Source: Mercurialis annua
Lineage: Eukaryota; Streptophyta; Magnoliopsida; Malpighiales; Euphorbiaceae
Direction: 5' to 3'
NCBI RefSeq assembly: GCF_937616625.2
Contig: NC_065577.1
Coordinates: 23,635,501 to 23,699,500 of the forward strand
Length of the DNA: 64,000 nucleotides
The notes under the pieces were generated by a model. That model was not told the DNA's origin. It ran no database searches and worked only from the letters and a program-made list of their open reading frames with translations. A program made the position numbers and the translations under genes. Shown here piece after piece: positions 23,498 to 36,739 of the stretch (positions within the stretch are counted from its first letter, which is position 1; every line of letters begins with the position of its first letter).

Positions 23498-26400
23498 CTA
23501 AAAAGGGGAAACGCTTGGTTTGGAAACGTTTGGCTTAAATCGCTAAAAAGGCGAAACGTTTGGAATTGTTTCTTAATGTTTGTAAACGTTTGGCTTAAAT
23601 CGCTAAAAAGATGAAATGTTTGGATTTGTTTCGTAACGTTTGTAAACATTTGCCTTAAATCGGTAAAAAGATGAAACGTTTGGATTTGTTTCGTAACGTT
23701 TGCAAACGTTTGGCTTAAATCGTTAAAAAGGTGAAAAACTTGGATTTGTTTTGTAATGTTTGTAAACATTTGGCTTAAATTGCTAAAAAGGTGAAACGCT
23801 TGGATTTGTTTTGTAACGTTTTCAAACGTTTGGCTTAAATTGCTAAAAAGGTGAAACATTTGGATTTTTTTTATAATCTTTGTAAATGTTTGGCTTAAAT
23901 CGCTAAAAAGGGGAAACATTTGTATTTTCTTCGTAACGTTTGTAATTGTTTGGCTTCAATTGCTAAAAACGTGAAGCGTTTGGATTTAGTTCGTATCGTT
24001 TCTAAACGTTTGGCATAAATCGCTAAAAAGGTGAAATGTTTGGATTTGTTTCTTAACGTTTTAAACGTTTGGCTTAAATCACTAAAATGGTGAAACATTT
24101 GGATTTGATTCGTAACATTTGTAAACGTTTGGCTTAAATCGTTAAAAAGGTGAAAGTTTGGTTTTGTTTCGTAACATTTGTAAACGTTCGGCTTAAATCT
24201 CTAAAAAGGTGAAACGTTTGGATTAGTTTCGTAACGTTTGTAAACCTTCAGCTTAGATCGCTAAAAAGGTGAAACGCTTGGATTTGTTTCATAGCGTTTG
24301 TAAACGTTTGTCTTAAATTACTAAAAAGGTTAAACGCTTGGATTTGTTTCGGAACGTTTGTAAACAATTGGCTGATATTGCTAAAAAGGTGAAACGCTTG
24401 GATTTGTTTCGCAACGTTTGTAAACGTTTCGCTTAAATTTCTATAAATGTGAAATGATTGGTTTTGTTTCGTAACATTTGTAAAGGTTTGGCTTAAATCG
24501 CTAAAAATGTGAAACGTTTGAATTTGTTTAGAAACGTTATAAACGTTTAGTTTTGTTTCGTAACGTTTGTAAAAGTTTGGCTTAAATCGCTCAAAAGGTG
24601 AAACGATTGGATTTGTTTTGAAACGTTTGTAAACATTGGGCTTAAATCGCTAAAAAGGTTCAACGTTTGGATTTGTTTCATAACGTTTGTAAACATATAG
24701 CTTAAATTGCTAAAAAGGTGAAACGCTTGGATTTGTTTTGTAACGTTTGTAAACGTTTGGCTTAAATTGCTAAAAAGGTGAAACGCTTGGATTTGTTTTG
24801 TAACGTTTGTAAACGTTTGTCTTATATTTCTGAAAAGGTGAAACGCTTGGATTTGTTTCGGAACGTTTGTAAACTATTGGCTTAAATTGCTAAAAAGGTG
24901 AAACGCTTGGATTTGTTTCGCAACGTTTGTAAACGTTTGGCTTAAATTGCTATAAAGGTGAAACGCTTAGTTTTGTTTCGTAACATTTGTAAGGGTTTGG
25001 CTTAAATCGTTAAAAATGTGAAACGTTTGGATTTTTTTAGTAACGTTGTAAACGTTTGGTTTTGTTTCGTAAGGTTTGTAAAAGTTTGGCTTAAATCGCT
25101 CAAAAGGTGAAACGATTGGATTTGTTTTGTAATGTTTCTAAAAGTTTGGCTTAAATCGCTAATAATGTGAAACATTTGGATTTTTTTTACTAACGTTATA
25201 AACATTTGGTTTTTTTTCGTAACGTTTGTAAAAGTTTGGCTTAAATCGCTCAAAAGGTGAAACGATTGGATTTGTTTTGTAACGTTTGTAAACGTTGGGC
25301 TTAAATCGCAAAAAAGTTTCAACGATTGAATTTGTTTCGTAACATTTGTATATGTTTGGCTTAAATAGCTAAAAAGGGGAAACGTTTGGATTTGTTTTGT
25401 AACGTTTGTAAACGTTTGGATTAAATCGCTAAAAAGGTGAAATGTTTAAATTTGTTTCGTAACGTTTGTAAACGTTTGGCTTAATTCACTAAAAAGGGGA
25501 AACATGCGAATTTGTTTCGTAACGTTTGTATACGTTTGGCTTAAATAGCTAAAAAGGGGAAACGATTGGATTTGTTTCGTAACGTTTGTAAATGTTTGGC
25601 TTAAATTGCTAAAAAGGTGAAGCGCTTAGATTCATTTCTTAACGTTTGTAAACGTTTGGCTTAAATTGCTAAAAAGGTAAAACATTTGGATTTGTTTCAT
25701 AATTTTTATAAAGGCTTGGCTTAAATCGCTAGAAAAATGAAATGTTTGTATTTGTTTCGTAACGTGTGTAAACGTTTGACTTAAATCGATAAAAAGGTGA
25801 AACGCATGGATTTCTTTTGTAACGTTTGTAAATGTTTGGCTTAAACTGCTAAAAAGGTGAAACGCTTGGGTTTGTTTTGTAACGTTTCTAATGTTTGACT
25901 TAAATTGTGAAAAAAGTGATCGCTTGGATTTGTTTCGTAATATTTGTAAACGTTTAGCTGAAATCGCAAAAAAGGTGAAACGCTTGGATTTGTTTCTTAA
26001 CCTTTGTAAATGATTGGCTTAAATCGCTAAAAAGGTGAAACGTTTGGATTTGTTTCGTAACGTTTGTAAACGTTTGGCTTAAATCTCTAAAAATGTAAAA
26101 CATTTATATTTGTTTCGTAACGTTATAAATGTTTGGCTTAAATTGCTAAAAAGGTGAAACGTTTGGATTTGTTTCGTAACGTTTGTAAACGTTTGACTTA
26201 AATTTCTAAAAAGGTAAAACGCTTGGATTTGTTTTGCAACGTTTGTAAACGTTTGTCTTAATTTACTAAAAAGGTGAAATGCTTGGATTTGTTTCGGAAC
26301 GTTTGTAAACTATTAGCTTAAATTGCTAAAAAGGTGAAACGCTTGGATTTGTTTCGTAACGTTTTTAAACGTTTGGCTTATGTTGCTATAAAGGTGAAAT

Positions 26401-29258
26401 GCTTTGTTTTGTTTCGTAACATTTGAAAAGGTTTGGCTGAAATTGCTAAAAATGTGAAACGTTTTGATTTGTTTACTAATGTTATAAACGTTTGGTTTTG
26501 TTTCGTAACGTTTGTAAAAGTTTGGCTTAAATTGCTCAAAAGGTGAAACGATTGGATTTGTTTTGTAACGTTTGTAAACGTATGGTTTAAATCGCTAAAA
26601 AGGTTCAACGTTTGGAGTTGTTTTGTAACGTTTGTCAACGTTTGGATTAAATCGCAAAAAAGGTGAATGAAATGTTTGGATTTGCTTCGTAACGTTTGTA
26701 AACGTTTGGCTTAATTCACTAAAAAGGGGAAACATGTGAATTGATTCGTAACGTTTGTATACATTCGGCTTAAATAGTCAAAAAGGGGAAACGCTTGGAT
26801 TTGTTTCGTAACGTTTGTAAACGTTTGGCTTAAATTGCTAAAAAGGTGAAACGCTTAGATTTATTTCGTAACATTTGTAAACGTTTGGCTTAAATTGCTA
26901 AAAAGGTAAAACATTTTGATTTGTTTCATAATTTTTGTAAAGGCTTGGCTTAAATCGCTAGAAAGATGAAATGTTTGTATTTGTCTTGTAAAGTGTGTAA
27001 ACGTTTGGCTTAAATTGCAAAAAAGGTGAAACGTTTGGATTTCTTTCGTGGCGTTTATAAACTTTTGGCTTAAACTGCTAAAAAGGTGAAACACTTGAAT
27101 TTGTTTCGTAACGTTTCTAAATGTTTGACTTAAATTGTGAAAAAGGTGATCGCTTGGATTTGTTTCGTAATGTTTGTAAACGTTTAGCTGAAATCGCAAA
27201 AAAGGTGAAATGCTTGGATTTGTTTCTTAACCTTTGTAAATGATTGGCTTAAATCGCTAAAAGGCGAAACGTTTAAATTTGTTTCGTAACGTTTGTAAAC
27301 GTTTGGCTTAAATCGCTAAAAATGTGAAACATTTATATTTGTTTCATAACGTTATAAACGTTTGGCTTAAATTGCTAAAAAGGTGAAACGTTTGGGTTTG
27401 TTTCGTAACGTTTGTAAACGTTTGGCTTAAATTTCTAAAAAAGTGAAACGCTTGGATTTGTTTCGTAACGCTTGCAAACGTTTGTCTTAATTTACTAAAA
27501 AGGTGAAACGCTTGGATTTGTTTCGGAATGTTTGTAAACTATTAGCTTAAATTGCTAAAGATGAAACGCTTAGATTTGTTTCGCAATGTTTGTAAACGTT
27601 TGGCTTAAATTGCTATAAAGGGGAAATGTTTGTTTTGTTTCGTAACATTTGAAAAGGTTTGGCTTAAATCGCTAAAAATGTGAAACGTTTGAATTTTTTT
27701 AGTAACGTTATAAACGTTTGGTTTTGTTTCGTAACGTTTGTAAACGTTGGGCCTAAATTGCAAAAATGGTTCAACGTTTGGAGTTGTTTTGTAACGTTTG
27801 TAAACGTTTGGATTAAATCGCTAAAAATGTGAAATGTTTGGATTTGCTTCGTAACGTTTATAAACGTTTGGCTTAATTCACTAAAAAGGAAAACATGTGA
27901 ATTTGGTTCGTAACGTTTGTATACGTTCGGCTTAAATAGTCAAAAAGGGGAGACGCTTGGATTTATTTCGTAACGTTTGTAAATGTTTGGCTTAAATTGC
28001 TAAAAAGGTGAAACGCTTAGAATTATTTCGTAACGTTTGTAAACGTTTGGCTTAAATTGCTAAAAAGGTAAAACATTTTGATTTGTTTAATAATCTTTGT
28101 AAAGATTTGGCTTAAATCGCTAGAAAGATGAAATGTTTGTATTTGTTTCGTAACGTGTGTAAACATTTGGCTTAAATCGCTAAAAAGGTGAAACGTTTGG
28201 ATTTCTTTCGTAACGTTTATAAACGTTTGGTTTAAATTGCTAAAAATGTGAAACACTTGAATTTGTTTCGTAACGTTTGTAAAGGTTTGGCTTAAATTGC
28301 TAAAAAGGTGAAACGTTTGGATTTGTTTAGTAACGTTATAAAAGTTTGCCTTAAATCGCTCAAAAAGGTGAAACGATTAGATTTGTTTTGTAATGTTTGT
28401 TAAGGTTTGGCTGAAATCACTAAAAATGTAAAATGTTTGAATTTGTTTAGTAACGTTATAAACGTTTGGTTTTGTTTCGTAATGTTTGTAAAAGTTTGGC
28501 TTAAATCGCTCAAAAGGTGAAACGATTGGATTTGTTTTGTAATGTTTGTAAAAGTTTGGCTTAAATCGCTAAAAATGTGAAACATTTGGATTTGTTTACT
28601 AATGTTATAAACGTTTGGTTTTGTTTCGTAACGTTTGTAAAAGTTTGGCTTAAATCGCTCAGAAGGTGAAATGATTGGATATGTTTTGTAACGTTTGTAA
28701 ACGTTGGGCTTAAATCGCTAAAAAGGTTCAACGATTGGATTTGCTTTGTAGCGTTTGTAAACGTATGGCTTAAATCGCTAAAAAGATGAAACGTTTGGAT
28801 TTGTTTTGTAACGTTTGTAAACGTATGGCTTAGATCGCTAAAAAGGTTCAACGTTTGGATTTGTTTTAAAACTTTTGTAAACGTTTGAATTAAATCGCTA
28901 AAAATGGGAAACATGTGAATTTATTTTGTAACGTTTGTATACGTTTGGCTTAAATAGCTAAAAAGGGGAAACGCTTGGATTTGTTTCGTAACGTTTGTAA
29001 ACGTTTTGCTTAAATTGCTAAAAAGGTAAAACATTTTGATTTGTTTCATATTTTTTGTAAAGGCTTGGCTTAAATCGCTAGAAATATGAAATGTTTGTAT
29101 TTGTTTCGTAACGTGTGTAGACGTTTGGCTTAAATCGCTAAAAAGGTGAAACGTTTGGATTTCTTTCGTAACGTTTGTAAATGTTTGGCTTAAACTGCTA
29201 AAAAGGTGAAACGCTTAGGTTTGTTTTGTAACGTTTCTAAATGTTTCACTTAAATTGT
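23498..29258 (+). repeat. 60-bp satellite array with recurring truncated-monomer blocks
   Basis: The array is continuous. A recognisable block recurs: a 29-bp half monomer (GTAACGTTATAAACG...) followed by variants containing GCTCAAAAGG and AAGGTTCAACG, near 24525, 25035, 25190, 26470, 27700, 28440 and 28600. The part from about 23.64 to 24.48 kb resembles 34.97 to 35.81 kb. The part from about 26.86 kb onward resembles 43.42 kb onward. No gene is seen. Confidence 0.92.
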
Positions 29259-32200
29259 GAAAAAGGTGATCGCTTGGATTTGTTTCATAATGTTTGTAAA
29301 CGTTTAGCTGAAATCGCAAAAAAGGTGAAACACTTGGATTTGTTTCTTAACCTTTGTAAATGATTGGCTTAAATCGCTAAAAAGGTGAAACGTTTGGATT
29401 TGTTTTGTAACGTTTGTATACGTTTGGCTTAAATCGCCAAAAATGTGAAACATTTATATTTGTTTCGTAACGTTATAAACGTGTGGCTTAAATTTCTAAA
29501 AAGGTGAAACGTTTGGATTTGTTTCGTAACGTTTGTAAACGTTTGGCTTAAATTTCTAAAAAGGTGAAACGCTTGGATTTGTTTCGTAACGTTTGTAAAT
29601 GTTTGTCTTAATTTACTAAAAAGGTGAAACGCTTGGATTTGTTTCGGAACGTTTGTAAACTATTAGCTTAAATTGCTAAAAAGGTGAAACGCTTGGATTT
29701 GTTTCGCAACGTTTGTAAACGTTTGACTTAATTTGCTATAAAGGTGAAATGCTTTGTTTTGTTTCGTAACATTTGAAAAGGTTTGGCTTAAATTGCTAAA
29801 AATGTGAAACGTTTTGATTTGTTTAGTAAAGTTATAAACGTTTGGCTTTGTTTCGTAACGTTTGAAAAATTTTGGCTTAAATCGCTCAAAAGGTGAAACG
29901 ATTGGATTTGTTTTGTAACGTTCGTAAACATTGGGCCTAAATTGCTAAAATGGTTCAACGTTTAGATTTGTTTCGAAACGTTTGTAAACGTATGGCTTAG
30001 ATCGCAAAAATGGTTCAACGTTTGGAGTTGTTTTCTAACGTTTGTAAACGTTTGGATTAAATCGCTAAAAAGGTGAAATGTTTGGATTTGCTTCGTAACG
30101 TTTGTAAACGTTTGGCTTAATTCACTAAAAAGGGGAAACATGTGAATTTGATTCGTAACGTTTGTATACGTTCGGCTTAAATAGTTGAAAAGGGGAAACC
30201 CTTGGATTTGTTTCGTAACGTTTGTAAACGTTTTGCATAAATTGCAAAAAAGGTGAAACGCTTAGATTGATTTCGTAACGTTTGTAAACGTTTGGTTTAA
30301 ATTGCTAAAAAGGTAAGTCATTTTGATTTGTTTAATAATCTTTGTAAATGTTTGGCTTAAATTGCTAGAAAGATGAAATGTTTGTATTTGTTTCGTATCG
30401 TATGTAAACGTTTGGCTTAAATCGCTAAAAAGGGGAAACGTTTGGATTTCTTTCGTAACGTTTATAAACGTTTGGTATAAATTGCTAAAAAGGTGAAACA
30501 CTTGAATTTGTTTCGTAACGTTTGTAAAGGTTTGACTTAATTTTCTAAAAAGGTGAAACGTTTGGATTTGTTTAGTAACGTTATAAAAGTTTGGCTTAAA
30601 TCGCTAAAAAAGGTGAAACGATTGGATTTGTTTTGTAATGTTTGTTAAGGTTTGGCTGAAATCCCTAAAAATGTGAAACATTTGGATTTTCTTAGTAACG
30701 TTATAAACGTTTGGTTTTGTTTCGTAATGTTTGTAAAATTTTGGCTTAAATCGCTCAAAAGGTGAAACGATTGGATTTGTTTGGTAATGTTTGTAAAGGT
30801 TTGGCTTAAATCGCTAAAAATGTGAAACGTTTGGATTTGTTTACTAACGTAATAAACGTTTGGTTTTGTTTCGTAATGTTTGTAAAAGTTTTGCTTAAAT
30901 CGCTCAAAAGGTGAAACGATTGGATGTGTTTTGTAACGTTTGTAAACGTTGGGCTTAAATCGCTAAAAAGGTGAAACGTTTGGATTTGTTTTGTAAAGTT
31001 TGTATACGTATGGCTTAGATCGCTAAAAAGGTTCAACGTTTAGATTTGTTTTGAAACGTTTGTAAACGTTTGGATTAAATCGCTAAAAAGGTGAAATGTA
31101 TGGATTTGTTTCGTAATGTTTGTAAACGTTTGGCTTAATTCACTAAAAAGGGGAAACGTGTGAATTTGTTTCGTAACGTTTGTATACGTTTGGCTTAAAT
31201 AGTTAAAAAGGGGAAACGCTTGGATTTGTTTCGTAACGTTTGTAAACGTTTGGCTTAAATTGCTAAAAAGGTGAAACGCTTAGATATATTTCGTAATGTT
31301 TGTAAAAGTTTGGCTTAAATTTCTAAAAAGGTAAAACACTTGGATTTGTTTCATAATCTTTGTATAGGTTTGGCTAAAATTGCTAGAAAGATGAAATGTT
31401 TGTATTTGTTTCGTAACGTGTGTAAACGTTTGGCTTATATCGCTAAAAAGGTGAAACGTTTGGATTTCTTTCATAACGTTTGCCTTAAATTGCTAAAAAG
31501 GTGAAACGCTTGGGTTTGTTTTGTAACGTTTCTAAATGTTTGACTTATATTGCGAAAAAGGTGAACGCTTGGATTTGTTTCGTAATGTTTGTAAACGTTT
31601 AGCTGAAATCGCAAAAAAGGTGAAACGCTTGGATTTATTTCCTAACCTTTGTAAATGTTTGACTTAAATCGCTAAATAGGTGAAACGTTTGGATTTGTTT
31701 CGTAACGTTTATAAACGTTTGGCTTAATTTGCTAAAAAAAGTGAAACATTTAGATTTGTTTCGTAACATTATAAACGTTTGGCTTAAATTGCTAAAAAGG
31801 TGAAACACTTGGATTTGTTTCTTAACGTTTGTAAACGTTGGGCTTAAATTGCTAAAAATGTGAAACACTTGGATTTGTTTTGTAATGTTTGTAAACGTTT
31901 CGGTTAAATTGATAGAAAGGTGTAACGATTGGTTTTGTTTCATAACTTTTTTAAACGTTTGACTTAATTCGCTAAAAAGGGGAAACGTTTGGATTTGTTT
32001 CATAACGTTTATAAACCTTTGGCTGAAATAGCCAAAAAGGGGAAATGTTTGGATTTGTTTCATAACTTTTGCAAACGTTTGGCTTAAATCGTTAAAAAGG
32101 TGAAACGTTTAGATTTGTTTCCTAACGTTTGCAAACTTTTGGCTTAAATTGCTAAAAAAGTGAAACGTTTGGATTTGTTTCGTAACGTTTGTAAACGTTT

Positions 32201-35200
32201 GGTTTAAATTGCTAAAAAGGTGAAACACTTGGATTTGTTTCGTAACGTTTGTATAGGTTTGGCTTAAATTGCCGAAAAGGTGAAACATTTGGATTTGTTT
32301 TGTAGCGTTTGTAAATGTTTGGCTTAAATCTCTAAAAAGTTGAAATATTTGGATTTGTTTCGTACCGTTTCTTTATATTTGGCTTAAATCGCTAAAAAGA
32401 CGAAACGTTTGGATTTGTTTCGAAACATTTGTAAACGTTTGGCTTAAATTTCTAAAAAGGTGAATTGCTTGGTTTTGTTTTGTAACGTTTGTAAACGTTT
32501 GGCTTAAATTGCTAAACATGGGAAACGTTTGGATTTATTTCATAACGTTTGTTTATTTGGCTTAAATTGCTAAAACATTGACACGTTGGGATTTGTTTCG
32601 TAATGTTTGTAAACGTTTGGTTTAAATTGCTACAAAGGTGAAACGTTTGGATTTGTTTTATAACATTTGTAAACATTTGGTTTATATTGCTAAATAGGTG
32701 AAACATTTGGATTTGTTTCGTAACATTTATAAAGGTTTGGCTTAAATTGCTAAAAAGATGAAACATTTTGGATTTGTTTCGTAGCGTTTGTAAACGTGTG
32801 GCTTAAATCGTTAAAAAGGTGAAACGTTTGGATTTGTTTCGTGCCGTTTGTAAACATTTGGCTTAAATCACTAAAAACATGAAACGTTTGGATTTGTTTC
32901 GTAACTTTTGTAAACGTTTGGCTTAAATTGCTAAAAAGGCGGAACGCTTGGTTTTGTTTTGTAACGTTTGTAAACGTTTGGATTAAATTGCTAAACATAT
33001 GAAACGTTTGTATTTCTATCGTAATGTTTGTAAATTTGGCTTAAATTGCTAAAAAGGTGAAATGCTGGGATTTATTCAATAATGTTTGTAAACGTTTGGT
33101 TTAAATTGCTAAAAAGGTGAAACACTCGGATTTGTTTCGTAACGTTTTAAAAAGTTTGGCTTAAATTGCATTGAAGGTGAAACGCTTTGATTTGTTTCGT
33201 AGCATTTGTAAACGTTTGGCTTAAATGGCTAAAACGGTTAAACATTTGGATTTGTTTCGTAACGTTTGTAAACGTTTGGCTTATATTGCTAAAAAGGGGA
33301 AACGCTTGGATTTTTCGTAACGTTTGTAAACGTTTCGCTTTAATTGATAGAAAGGTGAAATGATTGGTTTTGTTTCGTAACATTTGTAAACGTTTGGCTT
33401 AATTCGCAAAAAATGTGAAACATTTGAATTTGTTTGGTAATATTTTAAACGTTTGGTTTTGTTTCGAAACGTTTGTAAACGTTTGGATTATATTGCTAAA
33501 TACGTAAAACGTTTGGATTTGTTTCGTAACGTTAATAAAGGTTTGGCTTAAATTGATAAAAAGATGAAACATTTTGGATTTGTTTCGTAGCGTTTGTAAA
33601 CGTTTGGCTTAAATCGCTAAAAAGGTGAAACATTTGGATTTGTTTCGAAACGTTTGCAAACGATTGGCTTAAATCGCTAAAAAGGTGAAACGTTTGGATT
33701 TGTTTCGTAACGTTTGTAAACGTTTAGTATAAATTGCTAAAAAGGTGAAACTCTTGGATTTGTTTCGTAACGTTTGTAAAGGTTTGGCTTAAATTGTTAA
33801 AAAGATGAAACGTTTGGATTTGTTTTGTAGCGTTTGTAAACGTTTGTCTTAAATCGCTAAAAAGTTGAAACGTTTGGATTTGTTTCGTACCGTTTGTAAA
33901 CGTTTGGCTTAAATCGCTAAAAAGGTGAAACGTTTGGATTTTTTTCGTAGCATTTGTAAACGTTTGGCTTATATTGCTAAAAAGGTGAAACGCTTGATTT
34001 TGTTTCGTAACGTTTGTAAACGTTTGGCTTAAATTGCTAAACATTGAAAACGTTTGGATTTGTTTCGTAATGTTTGTAAATTTGGCTTAAATTGCTAAAA
34101 AGGTGAAACGCTGGGATTTGTTTTGTAATATTTGTAAACGTTTGGTTTAAATTCCTAAAAAGGTGAAACGTTTGGATTTGTTTCGTAACATTTGTAAAGG
34201 TTTGGCTTAAATTGCTAAAAAGATGAAATGTTTGAATTTGTTTCGTAACGTGTGTAAACGTTTGGCTTAAATCGCTAAAAAGGTGAAACGTTTGGATTTC
34301 TTTCGTAACGTTTATAAACGTTTGGTATAAATTGCTAAAAAGGTGAAACACTTGAATTTGTTTCGTAACATTTGTAAAGGTTTGGCTTAAATTGCTAAAA
34401 AGGTGAAACGTTTGGATTTGTTTAGTAACGTTATAAAAGTTTGGCTTAAATCGCTCAAAAAGGTGAAACGATTAGATTTGTTTTGTAATGTTTGTTAAGG
34501 TTTGGCTGAAATCGCTAAAAATGTGAAACGTTTGGATTTGTTTAGTAACGTTATAAACGTTTGGTTTTGTTTCGTAATGTTTGTAAGAGTTTGGCTTAAA
34601 TCGTTCAAAAGATGAAACGATTGGATTTGTTTTGTAATGTTTGTAAAGGTTTGGCTTAAATCGCTAAAAATGTGAAACATTTGGATTTGTTTACTAATGT
34701 TATAAATGTTTGGTTTTCTTTCGTAACGTTTGTAAAAGTTTGGCTTAAATCGCTCAAAAGGTGAAAGGATTGGATTTGTTTTGTAACGTTTGTAAACGTT
34801 GGACTTAAATCGCTAAAAAGGTTCAACGATTGGATTTGCTTTGTAACGTTTGTAAACGTATGACTTAAATCGCTAAAAAGGTTCAACGTTTGGATTTGTT
34901 TTATAATGTTTGTAAACGTTTGGATTAAATTACTAAAAAGGTGAAATGTTTTTATTTGTTTCGTAACGTTTGTAAACATTTGCCTTAAATCGGTAAAAAG
35001 ATGAAACGTTTGGATTTGTTTCGTAACTTTTGCAAATGTTTGGCTTAAATCGTTAAAAAGGTGAAAAACTTGGATTTGTTTTGTAATGTTTGTAAACATT
35101 TGGCTTAAATTGCTAAAAAGGTGAAACACTTGGATTTGTTTTGTAACGTTTTCAAACGTTTGGTTTAAATTGCTAAAAAGGTGAAACATTTGGATTTGTT

Positions 35201-36739
35201 TCATAATCTTTGTAAATGTTTGGCTTAAATCGCTAAAAAGGGGAAACGTTTGTATTTGCTTCGTAACGTTTGTAAACGTTTGGCTTCAATTGCTAAAAAG
35301 GTGAAACGTTTGGATTTATTTCGTATCGTTTCTAAACGTTTGGCATAAATCGCTAAAAAGGTGAAATGTTTGGATTTGTTTCTTAACGTTTTAAACGTTT
35401 GGCTTAAATCACTAAAATGGTGAAACATTTGGATTTGATTCGTAACATTTGTAAACGTTTGACTTAAATCGTTAAAAAGGTGAAAGTTTGGTTTTGTTTC
35501 GTAACGTTTGTAAACGTTCGGATTAAATCGCTAAAAAGGTGAAACGTTTGGATTTGTTTCGTAACGTTTGTCTTAAATTACTAAAAAGGTTAAACGCTTG
35601 GATTTGTTTCGCAACGTTTGTAAACTATTGGCTGATATTGCTAAAAAGGTGAAACGCTTGGATTTGATTCGCAACGTTTGTAAACGTTTCGCTTAAATTG
35701 CTATAAAGGTGAAATGATTGGTTTTGTTTGTAACATTTGTAAAGGTTTGGCTTAAATGTCTAAAAATGTGAAATGTTTGAATTTGTTTAGAAACGTTATA
35801 AAAATTTGGTTTTGTTTCGTAACGTTTGTAAAAGTTTGGCTTAAATCGCTCAAAAGGTGAAACGATTTGATTTGTTTTGAAACGTTTGTATACATTGGGC
35901 TTAAATCGCTAAAAAGGTTCAACGTTTGGATTTGTTTCATAACGTTTGTTTCGTAACGTTTGAATACGTTTGGCTTAAATAGCTAAAAAGGTGAAACGTT
36001 TGGATTTCTTGCGTAACGTTTATAAACTTTTGGCTTAAACTGCTAAAAAGGTGAAACACATGAATTTGTTTCGTAACGTTTCTAAATGTTTGACTTAAAT
36101 TGTGAAAACGGTGATCGCTTGGATTTGTTTCGTAATGTTTGTAAGCGTTTAGCTGAAATCGCAAAAAAGGTGAAACGCTTGGATTTGTTTCTTAACCTTT
36201 GTAAATGATTGGCTTAAATCGCTAAAAAGGTGAAACGTTTGGATTTGTTTCATAACGTTTGTAAACGTTTGGCTTAAATCGCTAAAAATATGAAACATTT
36301 AGATTTGTTTCGTAACGTTATAAACGTTTGGCTTAAATTGCTAAAAAGGAGAAACGTTTGGGTTTGTTTCGTAACGTTTGTAAACGTTTGGCTTAAATTT
36401 CTAAAAAAGTGAAACGCTTGGATTTGTTTCGTAACGTTTGTAAACGTTTGTCTTAATTTACTAAAAAGGTGAAACACTTGGATTTGTTTCGGAACGTTTG
36501 TAAACTATTAGCTTAAATTGCTAAAAAGGTGAAACGCTTGGATTTGTTTCGCAATGTTTGTAAACGTTTGGCTTAAATTGCTATAAAGGTGAAATGCTTT
36601 GTTTTGTTTCGTGATATTTGAAAAGGTTTGGCTTAAATCGCTAAAAATGTGAAACGTTTGGATTTATTTAGTAACGTTATAAACGTTTGGTTTTGTTTCG
36701 TAACGTTTGTAAAAGCTTGGCTTAAATCGCTCAAAAGGT
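29259..36739 (+). repeat. Satellite segmental tandem duplication, copy 1 (7481 bp)
   Basis: About 125 monomers are repeated immediately at 36740-44220 with a constant shift of 7481. The junction is visible: GAAAAAGGTGATCGC occurs at 29259 in ordinary context and again at 36740, where it cuts into a monomer ending CTCAAAAGGT. Differences found by scanning are few, for example at about 30995, 31893, 32187, 33898, 34355 and 36145. Confidence 0.93.
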
